The notes beneath the pieces were generated by a model that saw only the letters and a list, made by a program, of their open reading frames with translations, had not been told where the DNA came from and made no database searches. The position numbers and the translations under genes are program-made. Positions 52,657 through 61,493 of a stretch of 64,000 bases of DNA are shown here, piece by piece (the stretch's first letter is position 1; each line of letters begins with the position of its first letter). Source of the DNA: Kutzneria chonburiensis. GTDB taxonomy: Bacteria > Actinomycetota > Actinomycetes > Mycobacteriales > Pseudonocardiaceae. Where the stretch lies: NCBI RefSeq assembly GCF_028622115.1, contig NZ_CP097263.1:4898001-4962000 (forward strand), in the 5' to 3' direction.

Positions 52657-53877
52657 CTAAGCCGGAGCCGCGACTGCCTCCGAACCGCGTTTGCGGGTGG
52701 CCAGCGCGACGATCGGGGGCATGGCCGCACCCAGCGCGACGAAAGCCGCGGCCAACACGAACCATCCGGGCACGCCCAAGACCAGGGTCAACGAGGTGAA
52801 GATGGCCGGGGCGATCATCTGGCCGATGTCCTGGCCCATGGCATGGGTGCCCTGGTACTGCCCCATGGCGTGATCGGGGGCCAGCTCGAAGGCGATGCCC
52901 CAACTGCCGGCGGCCTGCCGGACCTCGCCCAAGGCATGGGCGACACCGCCGGCGACGAGCAGCAGACAGGCCAGCCAGACGTCGGCGCCGCTGCTGAAGG
53001 CGAAGATGACGCAGGCGGCGGCGACGCAACCGGCGCCCTGGAGGCTGGCGCGGGCGGACCTGGCCGGGGTGTCGGTGCCGCGGGCGGCGCGAGTCTGCAC
53101 CAGCACAACGAGAATCGTGTTGGTCAAGAGGATCACGGCGCTCATCCACTTGGGGGCGTTGGTGTGGTTCAACACCCACAGCGGCAGCACCACGTCCAGC
53201 AGCACGGAGTGCGTGGACAGCAAGCCGTCGAAGACGGTGAAGCTCAGGAACGGCAGATCGCGCAGCACGCCGAAGGTCGGCCCAGGCTTGGGCGGCACCG
53301 GCGGCACCTTGGGCTCCTTGGCCGTCAACAAGCCCGTGACCAGGAAGCACGCGGCGGTCAGCAGGACAGCTCCGTGATAGGCCGGCAAAGACTGCGAGGC
53401 CAGGACAAGGCCGGCGATCATGGCGCCGATCGACACGCCGACATTGCACGCCGAACGGATGTAGGCCAACACCTTCACGCGTTCGCCGGACGGGACGAGA
53501 CCGGCGATCATGGCCTTCCGCGCGCTGCGACCGGCCCGGTACGCGATGCCCTGCACGGACACCACCACCAGGTAGCTCCAGAACCCGGTGACGAACAACA
53601 AGCCGGCGGTCAGCGGGGCCAACAGGAGGAAAGACCACATCTGCACGCCCCGTGGACCCAGCCGGTCGGCCAGGTGCCCCAACGGAATGCTGAACAGCAG
53701 CACGATCCCGGCGGCCACGGTGGCGCTGATGCCGAGCTGGGCCGGGCTGAGGTGCACGACGGTCACCGCGTAGATCGCGTTGAGCGCCATCCACAGCCCC
53801 TGCCCCAGCGTCATGATCCCACTGAGGATGCTGAACAGCCGGACCGGGCCCGGCGGCAGCAGAAAACGGCTCAACAC
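52657..53877 (-). CDS. Major facilitator superfamily transporter
   Basis: 406 residues from GTG 53877 with AGGGGGAG upstream. Twelve hydrophobic helices; the loop 2-3 MFS motif appears as GHLADRLGPRG. Last gene of the long minus-strand operon, 14 bases after an ATP-grasp gene. In a biosynthetic operon it most likely exports the product and may give self-resistance. Substrate unknown. Confidence 0.88.
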   Translation of the reverse strand: MLSRFLLPPGPVRLFSILSGIMTLGQGLWMALNAIYAVTVVHLSPAQLGISATVAAGIVLLFSIPLGHLADRLGPRGVQMWSFLLLAPLTAGLLFVTGFWSYLVVVSVQGIAYRAGRSARKAMIAGLVPSGERVKVLAYIRSACNVGVSIGAMIAGLVLASQSLPAYHGAVLLTAACFLVTGLLTAKEPKVPPVPPKPGPTFGVLRDLPFLSFTVFDGLLSTHSVLLDVVLPLWVLNHTNAPKWMSAVILLTNTILVVLVQTRAARGTDTPARSARASLQGAGCVAAACVIFAFSSGADVWLACLLLVAGGVAHALGEVRQAAGSWGIAFELAPDHAMGQYQGTHAMGQDIGQMIAPAIFTSLTLVLGVPGWFVLAAAFVALGAAMPPIVALATRKRGSEAVAAPA

Positions 53878-53891
53878 GAAAGTCTCCCCCT

Positions 53892-55130
53892 TCAGACGGT
53901 CGCGCCGTCGTGGGCCTTGGCCCGCACCAGGAATCCCAGCCGCCGCACGCCTTCCCGCGCCGCCGCAACGGCATCAGCTGGCCTATCCGCGACGGCTCGC
54001 ACCTGCGCGACCCGGGACTCCGACGACGCCAGCCCGTCCAACACAGCGCCGGGCTTGGCCAGCAGCTGCACAGAGGTCACGCCCTCGACCGCCGAAGCCT
54101 CGTCCTGCCCGGAAACGCTCTCCAGGACACCGGATCCGGCCAACGCGGCGAACCAGATCGCCGAACTGCCCTGCCCGGACGAAGAACGGATCGACGGCAG
54201 CACCTTCTCGCCGAGTGTCTGCCGCACAACACAATCCGCCAGGTCGACGCCGGTGACATCCAGGGTCAGCGAGGGAATGTCGTCCCCGCCGAAGCGAACG
54301 TGGGTCTCGATCAGTCGAGGACCGTCAGCGCCCAGCACGATTTCCGTGTGCGTGGGACCGAATTCGACGCCGAGGGCGGCCAGCACACGGTTCGTGTACT
54401 CCTCGATAGCCGAGCGCTCCGCAGCCGTCAGCGGCGCCGGGGCGACGTGTCCGAGCTCGACGAAGGTCAACGGATCGGAATACTTCCGCGTCACCGACAC
54501 GGTCACGTGCTCGCCGGCCTCGGCGAACCCCTCGACGCTGTACTGGTCCCCGTCATGGAACTGCTCGACGATCACGCCGGCCGCCGGAATGCCCTCGTGC
54601 GAACCGCTGGCCCGCACCCACGCCGCCGGAACGTCCTCGGCAGCACGAACCAGCGCCACCCCGGCACTGCCGGCGCCCTCGATCGGCTTCACCACACAGG
54701 GTCCATTAGCCCGGAAGAAGGCCAGCACGTCACTTTCGGCGTCAGCAAAGACAAAAGCCGTCGAGTCGACGCCAAGATCGGCCAACTTCTCGCGCATGCG
54801 CAGCTTGTCGTGCACCAACGCCACGGTCTCCACACTGTGCGTGTATAACTCCAGCGCCGCCCCGATCGCCGCGCAGCGGTCCTGCTCCCGCTCACCCACG
54901 GTCGCGATGCGAGTGAACGGATGCACGGCGTGCGCCGCCGCGGCCAGGGCCACCCACTCCTCATCGGGTGCATCCGCCCGCACGCCGATGACTCGCCGAT
55001 TCAAGGCCGGCTCGCGCACCTTGTGCAGCGACTCGACCCGCACGATCACCGAGGTCTCGGCACCGGTTTCGCGGAAGCGGGCCGGGAACTCCCGGCCCGT
55101 GCCGACGACGAGAACATGCTCCGTTGTCAC
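53892..55130 (-). CDS. ATP-grasp ligase
   Basis: 412 residues from GTG 55130 (GGGGGAG upstream; GTGA overlap with the preceding ATP-grasp gene). ATP-grasp fold: GPCVVKPIEGAGSAGVALVR (ATP loop), FHDGDQYSVEGFAEAGE, and the metal site TEIVLGADGPRLIETHVRFG. It joins a carboxylate, through an acyl phosphate, to an amine, often an amino acid. Related to dipeptide ligases of the BacD/L-amino-acid-ligase and carnosine-synthase group. One of two side by side, which suggests two amide bonds in the product. Confidence 0.88.
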   Translation of the reverse strand: MTTEHVLVVGTGREFPARFRETGAETSVIVRVESLHKVREPALNRRVIGVRADAPDEEWVALAAAAHAVHPFTRIATVGEREQDRCAAIGAALELYTHSVETVALVHDKLRMREKLADLGVDSTAFVFADAESDVLAFFRANGPCVVKPIEGAGSAGVALVRAAEDVPAAWVRASGSHEGIPAAGVIVEQFHDGDQYSVEGFAEAGEHVTVSVTRKYSDPLTFVELGHVAPAPLTAAERSAIEEYTNRVLAALGVEFGPTHTEIVLGADGPRLIETHVRFGGDDIPSLTLDVTGVDLADCVVRQTLGEKVLPSIRSSSGQGSSAIWFAALAGSGVLESVSGQDEASAVEGVTSVQLLAKPGAVLDGLASSESRVAQVRAVADRPADAVAAAREGVRRLGFLVRAKAHDGATV

Positions 55131-56359
55131 GACTCCCCCACCCAGCTCGTGTTCAGCCGCCACCAGTCCACCAACTGGGTCATCCGCTTGTCCACCTGAT
55201 CGGGCGTGTCGCCGAAGACAGTCGCGCCGAGGGCGGCGTCGGTGGCATGGGCCAGGCCGTCACGCTCCGTGCCGGCGGCCAGCTGCGTGACGATCTCCAC
55301 GCCCGGAATCGGGCAGGATTCCGAAGGCCCGACCAGCTTGCCGTGACCGGGCGGCACCAGAATCCAGCCGTAGGCCGATCGCGGCGCGGCCGGCTGCTCC
55401 GTCAGGGTGAGGTCGTCGCCACACTGCACGCGCAACCCCTCCTTGGCCAGGTGCACACCGAAGGCCCGCTCGTACGTCTCCGCGACCAGCGCCCCGCCGG
55501 AACGGCTGGCGATCTCGCAGAACACCGGCTGGCCGTCGGCCCGGATCCACGCCTCCAGGTGAAACACCAACGGTTCCTCGCAGCGGGGCAGCGCCGCGAT
55601 GACGTCCGCGGTCAACCCCATGAGCAGCGTATTTCGCGGGTCCTCGGGAGCCAGTAGAACACTGCTCAAGCACGTCGAGTCGCGGACCCGCTCGGCCACG
55701 CCACCGTTGTACTGCGACGGCCAGCCATGCAGGATCCGGCCGTCGACCATGACCCCGTCCACGTGGAAGAAGTCCCCGCGCACGAAGGACTCCGCCATCC
55801 ACTGCCCGGGCAGGTGCGGCACATCCCCTTGCCGGCCAAGGAACTCGTCAAGATCATCGTCGCAAGACAGCACGCTCACGCCCGAGGCGCCGGCACCGTC
55901 GCGCGGCTTGACCACTACGGGAAAGCCATGCGCTTCAACGAAATCGAGCAGATCGAGCGGGTCATCGATGGCGACGAAGGCCGGCACCGGCACCCCGGCC
56001 TCGACCGCGAACCGCTTCATCACGACCTTGTCCCGATGGGCCAACGCGGACGCGACGCCCTGCCCGGGCACGCCCAGCCGCTCCCGCAGCCGGGCCGCCC
56101 GCAGCACGTCGTGCTCACTGGTGCTGGCCACCAGCTCCACGCCGTGCGCGCGGGCGGCCGACTCGGCGGCCCGCAGCGCCGACCAGCCGTGGTAGTCCTC
56201 GACCAGCCGGTGCCGCGGGAAGTGCTCGGCCAGCTCGGCCTCCGACCCGGCCACCGCCTTGGGCGTGGTGAACAGGACGACCGACGACGTGTCGTCCAGC
56301 CAGTCCTGCAGCGGCCGCTTGGACAGCGGCTGCCGGGACAGCAGAAGCACCTTGGGCAT
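55127..56359 (-). CDS. ATP-grasp ligase
   Basis: 410 residues from ATG 56359 (MPKVLLLSRQPLSKRPLQDW). ATP-grasp core: FPVVVKPRDGAGASGVSVLS, FVRGDFFHVDGVMVDG and VFHLEAWIRADGQPVFCEIA, where the Glu residues bind metal. It is only distantly like its neighbour, so it is not a recent duplicate, and probably has another amino-acid or acid substrate. Two bases after the flavin reductase gene and overlapping the next gene by GTGA. Confidence 0.88.
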   Translation of the reverse strand: MPKVLLLSRQPLSKRPLQDWLDDTSSVVLFTTPKAVAGSEAELAEHFPRHRLVEDYHGWSALRAAESAARAHGVELVASTSEHDVLRAARLRERLGVPGQGVASALAHRDKVVMKRFAVEAGVPVPAFVAIDDPLDLLDFVEAHGFPVVVKPRDGAGASGVSVLSCDDDLDEFLGRQGDVPHLPGQWMAESFVRGDFFHVDGVMVDGRILHGWPSQYNGGVAERVRDSTCLSSVLLAPEDPRNTLLMGLTADVIAALPRCEEPLVFHLEAWIRADGQPVFCEIASRSGGALVAETYERAFGVHLAKEGLRVQCGDDLTLTEQPAAPRSAYGWILVPPGHGKLVGPSESCPIPGVEIVTQLAAGTERDGLAHATDAALGATVFGDTPDQVDKRMTQLVDWWRLNTSWVGES

Positions 56360-56361
56360 GA

Positions 56362-56838
56362 TCAGATCCTTGCGTGGGAGGGGCGCACGGTGCCGTGCAC
56401 GTGGACCAGGCCGTCGCCGGGCTCGCCGGACTCCGCGTGCTCGACCGCGCCGACCACCAGGTGGTGGTCGCCGAGCCGGAACACGCCGTGCCGGGAGCAG
56501 ACGAGCCAGGCCAGGCAGCCGTCCAGCAGCGGAACGCCGTGCGGGCCGGGCCGCCAGCGGGTCGGCGGCCCGAACCGGTCGACGCCCTTGGCGGCGAACC
56601 GCTCGGCCACCTCGACCTGGTCCGCGGCCAGCACCTGGATGCCGAACCACTCGGCGTCGGCCACCCGGCCCCAGGTGGACGAGGTCTCGGCCAGCGCGAA
56701 CGACACCAGCGGCGGGTCGGCGCTGAGCGAGGTGAACGACGTGACGGTGACCCCGACCGGCCCGGGCGCGGTCAGCACCGCGACCCCGGAGGCGTGCGAG
56801 CGCAGGACGCGGCGCAGGGTGTGGCCGTCGACGGTCAT
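56362..56838 (-). CDS. Flavin reductase domain protein
   Basis: 158 residues from ATG 56838 (ATGA overlap with the monooxygenase gene). Split-barrel flavin reductase: SHASGVAVLTAPGPVGVTVT, SFTSLSADPPLVSFALAETS and a C-terminal GDHHLVVGAVEHAE. It gives reduced FMN to a partner, clearly the luciferase-like enzyme encoded just before it; the two-component pair is complete. Confidence 0.92.
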   Translation of the reverse strand: MTVDGHTLRRVLRSHASGVAVLTAPGPVGVTVTSFTSLSADPPLVSFALAETSSTWGRVADAEWFGIQVLAADQVEVAERFAAKGVDRFGPPTRWRPGPHGVPLLDGCLAWLVCSRHGVFRLGDHHLVVGAVEHAESGEPGDGLVHVHGTVRPSHARI

Positions 56839-58160
56839 CGCGCGAAGGCCGGCCGCGGCAGGCCCAGGTTGTCCCGCAGCGTCCGGCCGTCGTACTCGGT
56901 GCGGACCAGGCCACGGCGCTGCAACTCGGGCACCAGCAGCTCGACGATGTCGTCGAGGCCGTCGGGCAGGTAGTCGGGCATGATGTTGAAGCCGTCGGCG
57001 GCCTCGTTGAGGAACCACTCCTCCAGGTCGTCGGCGATGGTCTCGGCGGTGCCGATCAGCCGGCGGTGGCCGCGGCCGGCCGACACGGACTTGTACAGCT
57101 CGCGCAGGGTCAGGCCCTCCCGCTTGGCCTGCTGGTAGATCATCTGCTGCTTGCTGGTGCTGCCCTCGGTCGGCGGCAGCTCGGGCAGCGGCTCGTCCAG
57201 CGGGTAGCCGGACAGGTCGATGTCGCCGAGCTGCGCGGTGAGCAGGCTCAGGCCCAACACCGGATCCACCAGGTCTTGCAGCGTCTCGTACTTGTCCTCG
57301 GCCTCGGCCTGGGTGCGCCCGATGACGATGAACGCGCCGGGCAGGATCTTGACGTGCTCGGGGTCGCGGCCGGCGTCGGCGATCTGCTTGCGCATGCCGC
57401 GGTAGTAGTCCTGGGCCTGCTCCAGCGTCTGCTGCACGGTGAAGACGACTTCCGCCCACTGCGCGGCGAAGGCCTGCCCGTCCGGCGATGACCCGGCCTG
57501 CACGATCACCGGGTGGCCCTGCGGCGGGCGGGCCACGTTGAGCGGGCCGCGCACCGAGAAGTGCTCTCCCTTGTGCCCCAGGATGTGCAGCTTGTCCGGG
57601 TCGAAGAAACGGCCGCTCTCCTTGTCGTACGTGAAGGCGTCGTCCTCCCAGCTGTCCCAGAGACCGGCGACGACCTCGATGAACTCGCGCGAGCGGCGGT
57701 AGCGGTCGGCGTGCGCGGCCTGCTGCTCCAGGTTGAAGTTGCGGGCCTCGGCGTCGGTCGCGGAGGTGACGACGTTCCAGCCGGCGCGGCCATGCGACAG
57801 GTGGTCCAGCGAGGCGAACTTCCGCGCCACGTTGAACGGCTCGTTGTAGCTGGTGGAGGCGGTGGCGGCGAGGCCGATGTTGGTGGTGTGCACGGCCAGC
57901 GCGGACAGCAGGGTCAGCGGCTCGAAGTGGACCATGCGGCCCTGCCGGCTGAGCTCCTCGGCGTTGCGGTAGTGCGTGCGCACGCCGGCCCCGTCGGACA
58001 GGAAGATCATGTCGAACTTGCCGCGCTCGGCGGTCTGCGCCAGCCTGCGGTAGTAGTCGAAGTCCAGGCAGCCCTGCGGGTAGGCGTTGGGGTGGCGCCA
58101 GGCGGCGACGTGGTGTCCGGGCGCCGGCAGGAAGGCCCCGAGCTTCATCATGCGGTCCAC
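56835..58160 (-). CDS. Luciferase-like FMN-dependent monooxygenase (NtaA/SnaA/DszA family)
   Basis: 441 residues from GTG 58160 (GGAGAG seven bases upstream). TIM-barrel flavin monooxygenase of the nitrilotriacetate/pristinamycin IIA/dibenzothiophene-sulfone group: KLGAFLPAPGHHVAAWRHPN at the start, GRAGWNVVTSATDAEARNF, and PVIVQAGSSPDGQAFAAQWA. Such enzymes hydroxylate or oxidise C-N or S centres. In this operon it could oxidise an amino-acid-derived intermediate; the substrate is unknown. Confidence 0.9.
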   Translation of the reverse strand: MDRMMKLGAFLPAPGHHVAAWRHPNAYPQGCLDFDYYRRLAQTAERGKFDMIFLSDGAGVRTHYRNAEELSRQGRMVHFEPLTLLSALAVHTTNIGLAATASTSYNEPFNVARKFASLDHLSHGRAGWNVVTSATDAEARNFNLEQQAAHADRYRRSREFIEVVAGLWDSWEDDAFTYDKESGRFFDPDKLHILGHKGEHFSVRGPLNVARPPQGHPVIVQAGSSPDGQAFAAQWAEVVFTVQQTLEQAQDYYRGMRKQIADAGRDPEHVKILPGAFIVIGRTQAEAEDKYETLQDLVDPVLGLSLLTAQLGDIDLSGYPLDEPLPELPPTEGSTSKQQMIYQQAKREGLTLRELYKSVSAGRGHRRLIGTAETIADDLEEWFLNEAADGFNIMPDYLPDGLDDIVELLVPELQRRGLVRTEYDGRTLRDNLGLPRPAFAR

Positions 58161-58181
58161 TGCTGTGCTCTCCTTTGTTGG

Positions 58182-59129
58182 TCAGGGCAGACGGCGAACG
58201 GGGGATCCGGCGAGGAAAGCCTGGATGTCCTCGACGGCTTCGCCGTAGTAGCGCCGGTAGTTGTCTTGTGACACGTAGCCGAGGTGCGGCGTGGCCAGCA
58301 GGTTGCTCGCCGTGCGCATCGGGTGGTCGGCCGGCAGCGGCTCGACGTCGAAGACGTCGACGCCGGCCCCGGCGATTCGGTTGTCGTTCAAGGCATTGAC
58401 GAGCGCGTCCTGGTCGACGATGGCCGCACGGGAGGTGTTGACCAGGTACGCGGTCGGCTTCATCGCGGCTAGTTCGCCGGCACCGATGAGGTTTCGCGAG
58501 CGGTCGCCCAGTGCCAGGTGGATGGAGACGAAGTCGCTGTCGGCCAACAGGTCTGCCTTGGCGACGAGTTCGACGCCGTGCTCGGCGGCGCGCTCCTTGG
58601 TCAGGTTCGGGCTCCAGGCCACGACTTTCATGCCGAAGGCCAGACCGACCGCGGCGACGCGGCTGCCGATCTTGCCGAGGCCGAGCAGGCCGAGGGTCTT
58701 GCCGTGCAGGTCGGCCCCGACCGTCTGCTGCCAGGGACCGTTGCCGCGCAAGGCATTGCTCTCCGTGACGAGGCCACGGGCCAGGCCGAGCAGCAGCGCC
58801 CAGGTCAGCTCGACCGGCGGGGTCGAGGAGCTGGCCGTGCCGCAGACCGTGATCCCCTGCTCCTCGGCGGCCGCGTAGTCGATCACCGAGTTGCGCATGC
58901 CGGAGGCGATCAGCAGCTTGAGCTTAGGCAACTTTTGGATGAGCGCTTTCGAAAACGGGACGCGTTCGCGCAGCGTGACGACGATGTCGAAGTCGGCCAA
59001 CGCCTCGGCCAGCTCCGGGTCACTGAGGTGCTGGTCGAAGATGGTCACGTCGACGCGGTCGGCGATCGGCGACCAGTCGGCCGCGGTGGTCGCCACCCGC
59101 TGGAAGTCGTCGAGGACGGCACAGCGCAT
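58182..59129 (-). CDS. D-isomer-specific 2-hydroxyacid dehydrogenase
   Basis: 315 residues from ATG 59129. Rossmann motif LGLLGLGKIGSRVAAVGLAF; the catalytic triad is visible as Arg in VNTSRAAIVD, Glu in FDVEPLPADHP and His in ATPHLGYVS. Interconverts a 2-keto acid and a 2-hydroxy acid with NAD(P). One base after the epimerase gene and 21 before the monooxygenase gene. In combination with the aconitase homologue it could form a keto-acid-building route similar to chain elongation. Confidence 0.92.
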   Translation of the reverse strand: MRCAVLDDFQRVATTAADWSPIADRVDVTIFDQHLSDPELAEALADFDIVVTLRERVPFSKALIQKLPKLKLLIASGMRNSVIDYAAAEEQGITVCGTASSSTPPVELTWALLLGLARGLVTESNALRGNGPWQQTVGADLHGKTLGLLGLGKIGSRVAAVGLAFGMKVVAWSPNLTKERAAEHGVELVAKADLLADSDFVSIHLALGDRSRNLIGAGELAAMKPTAYLVNTSRAAIVDQDALVNALNDNRIAGAGVDVFDVEPLPADHPMRTASNLLATPHLGYVSQDNYRRYYGEAVEDIQAFLAGSPVRRLP

Positions 59130-59130
59130 G

Positions 59131-60114
59131 TCAGTGTTCTCCGATGTCGTAGGTGCTGACGCCCAGGCCGGGGGCCGCCGGCAGGGTGAGCACGCCCTGA
59201 TCGATGGCCAGGCCGGTGAACGGGTCGTCGACCAGGAGCAGCGGCCCGTCCAGGTCGAGGTAGTCGGCCAGCCCGGCCAGCTGGGCCATCGCGGTCACGC
59301 CGAGCGTGCTCTCGTTCTTGCAGCCCAACATGATCCGCAGTCCGGCGGCCCGGGCCAGCGTGATCATGTCGAGCGCGGCCAGCAGGCCGCCGCACTTGGT
59401 GAGCTTGATGTTCACGCCGGCGACGTGGCCGCGCAGCTTGAGGATGTCGTCGCGGCCGACGCAGTCCTCGTCGGCCAGCACCGGAATCGGCGAATTCTCG
59501 TGCACGTAACGGAGTTCGGTGAGCTGGCCGGCCGGGACGGGCTGTTCGAGCAGCTCGACGCCGTGTTTGGCCAGCTCGCGAGAGACCTCGACGGCGCGTT
59601 CGGCCGTCCAGGAGCAGTTGCCGTCGACCCAGATCCGCCCGTCGTAGACCTCGCGCAGCACACCGGCCCGCCGCCCGTCGTCGGCCGGGGTCATCTTGAG
59701 CTTGAGGATGGGCCAGTCGGCAAGTTCCCTGCCCCGACGGGCCAATTCGTCGTCCGGGCAGGCGCCGATCGACACCGCCGTCGGGGTCAGCGGCAAGTCG
59801 GCCGCGCCGATGACGTGGCTGAGCGGAAGGTTTGCGGCCTTGCCCAGCAGGTCGTGCAGCGCCATGTCCATCGCCGCCAGCACGTTCGGGCGGACGTTGA
59901 GCCGGGCCAGCGTGGACCTGATGGCAAACGGGGTGGTGTCGCCGAGGGCGAGTCCGTCCAATTCGGACGGATCGGCGGCCAGGGCGGTGCCGTAGCCGGT
60001 CAGGCCCTGCCAGTCCAGGCGGACAACCTGTTGGCGCACTTCGCTGACGACACCGCGGCTGCTGGCGAACGGTTCCTTGAAGGCGATGGCGATGTCGCGG
60101 TGCGTGAGTCTCAT
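59131..60114 (-). CDS. Enolase-superfamily dipeptide epimerase-like enzyme (muconate-lactonising subgroup)
   Basis: 327 residues from ATG 60114 (MRLTHRDIAIAFKEPFASSR), ATGA overlap with the upstream gene. Catalytic layout: Lys in LKLKMT, metal ligands Asp in WVDGNCSW, Glu in LLEQPV, Asp in LADEDC, and Lys in VNIKLTKCGG. The DxD motif in LDLDGPLLL near the C-terminus is the mark of L-Ala-D/L-Glu-type dipeptide epimerases. Beside two ATP-grasp ligases it may invert one residue of a peptide product. Alternatively a racemase of another acid. Confidence 0.88.
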   Translation of the reverse strand: MRLTHRDIAIAFKEPFASSRGVVSEVRQQVVRLDWQGLTGYGTALAADPSELDGLALGDTTPFAIRSTLARLNVRPNVLAAMDMALHDLLGKAANLPLSHVIGAADLPLTPTAVSIGACPDDELARRGRELADWPILKLKMTPADDGRRAGVLREVYDGRIWVDGNCSWTAERAVEVSRELAKHGVELLEQPVPAGQLTELRYVHENSPIPVLADEDCVGRDDILKLRGHVAGVNIKLTKCGGLLAALDMITLARAAGLRIMLGCKNESTLGVTAMAQLAGLADYLDLDGPLLLVDDPFTGLAIDQGVLTLPAAPGLGVSTYDIGEH

Positions 60115-61493
60115 CGCTCGTACACCTCCTCGAACGCCGCCACGATCGCCGACGCCTGCTTGAACGTCAGGTCGCGGAAGCCTTCCGGCTCGGTCGGAAC
60201 CGCCGGCTCGCGAAGCTCGCCGCCACGCGGCACGCCGCTGTTGGCGGCGAACCGGCCGCGCATGTACGCCGACAGCTCGTCGCCGCGTGAACCCAATTCG
60301 GCCAATGCCGTGTCGTAGGCCGTGTCCGGCTCGGCCAGCACCGACTTGATCAGGGCGCCCACGAGATCGACGTCCCGGGGCTCGGTGCTGGGCGGGCACA
60401 GCATGAACACCTGGGCCGGCAGCAGCACGAAGCAGATCGGGCTCACCTCGGGGAAGTGCTCGACCAGCGGCGCGATGATGTCCTTCATCGGCCGCACCCG
60501 TGACCGACGCCCGAAGTAGCCGTTGCGGCGCGGCGGGCAGCCGGCCATCGCGCGAGCGCCCCAGTGCAGGTGGGTGATGAACGGGCCTTCGTCGGGCACA
60601 CCGGTCTCGTCCGGGCGGTGATCACCGAACACCGCGAACAGCACGTTGGTCAGCAGCAGCGACGGCACCGGCAACACCGTTGGGAAGTCGGCGATGCGCG
60701 CGAAGAACCACTGCGGATCGGTGAGTGCCTTGAGCGGCAACAGAACCGCTTCGGCCAGCTCACGGGCCGAGCCGTAGCGGTAGTCGTCCAGCAGGTAGCC
60801 GGTGCCGTCGTGGCGGAGGTCGCAGCGCTCGACACCGCCGTCCAGCGTGGCGGCGTGGCTGATCAGCTCGATCAGCGTGCGGTCGGGATACCTGCCCTTG
60901 CCGGCCTCGGTGATCAGCGCGGTCAGCATGTCCAGCAGCAGCGGCTCGTTGTCGACCAGCGAGTGCGCCCAGTTCTTGAACCGGTAGCCGGGAATGTCGG
61001 CCAGCCGCCGCCATTGCACGTCGATGAGCCCGGTCAGCTCACCGTCCACTTCGGTCTGGACGACCGGACAGAACAGGGGCTTGCCGCGGTCCCGTTCGGT
61101 GAAGGCGTGACCGTCCCATGTGTACAGTGGCAGCGGTTTGCGCTCCCCTGCCTCGATGATCGCGCCGGGCTGGTAGACCTCGTCGCCGCCCTCGGTCTCG
61201 GCCTCGGTGCGATTCATCCCGTATACCAACGGATAGCCGTGGCCGGCCCCGCAGATGGCCGTGTTGAAGTCCATCGCGCCGGCCCGGCCCTGGGCGATGT
61301 CGGTCCAGTTGCCGAGATGCCCGGTGCGGGGCGGCAGCAGGCCGTCGCGCTGGTGCACGGCGTCGAGCAGGTCGCCGATTCGCACGTCGTGCAGGCCAAG
61401 GTGCACCGGGGAGAACGTGCGCTTTCGGCTGGTCAACGCATCGACGTCGGCCGCCTTGACCAGCCCGAGCTCCTCGAGGATGTGCTGGCTCAC
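60111..61493 (-). CDS. Uncharacterised 460-residue protein in the biosynthetic operon
   Basis: 460 residues from GTG 61493 (AGGAGGAAAG upstream), overlapping the aconitase stop by GTGA. I recognise no family. No signal peptide or long hydrophobic helix; conserved-looking stretches are FNTAICGAGHGYPLVYGMN, YTWDGHAFTERDRGKPLF and ITHLHWGARAMAGCPPRRNG. The last, with its His/Cys pairs, might bind metal. Fully coupled on both sides, so it is integral to the pathway; a new enzyme is possible. Confidence 0.8.
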   Translation of the reverse strand: MSQHILEELGLVKAADVDALTSRKRTFSPVHLGLHDVRIGDLLDAVHQRDGLLPPRTGHLGNWTDIAQGRAGAMDFNTAICGAGHGYPLVYGMNRTEAETEGGDEVYQPGAIIEAGERKPLPLYTWDGHAFTERDRGKPLFCPVVQTEVDGELTGLIDVQWRRLADIPGYRFKNWAHSLVDNEPLLLDMLTALITEAGKGRYPDRTLIELISHAATLDGGVERCDLRHDGTGYLLDDYRYGSARELAEAVLLPLKALTDPQWFFARIADFPTVLPVPSLLLTNVLFAVFGDHRPDETGVPDEGPFITHLHWGARAMAGCPPRRNGYFGRRSRVRPMKDIIAPLVEHFPEVSPICFVLLPAQVFMLCPPSTEPRDVDLVGALIKSVLAEPDTAYDTALAELGSRGDELSAYMRGRFAANSGVPRGGELREPAVPTEPEGFRDLTFKQASAIVAAFEEVYER

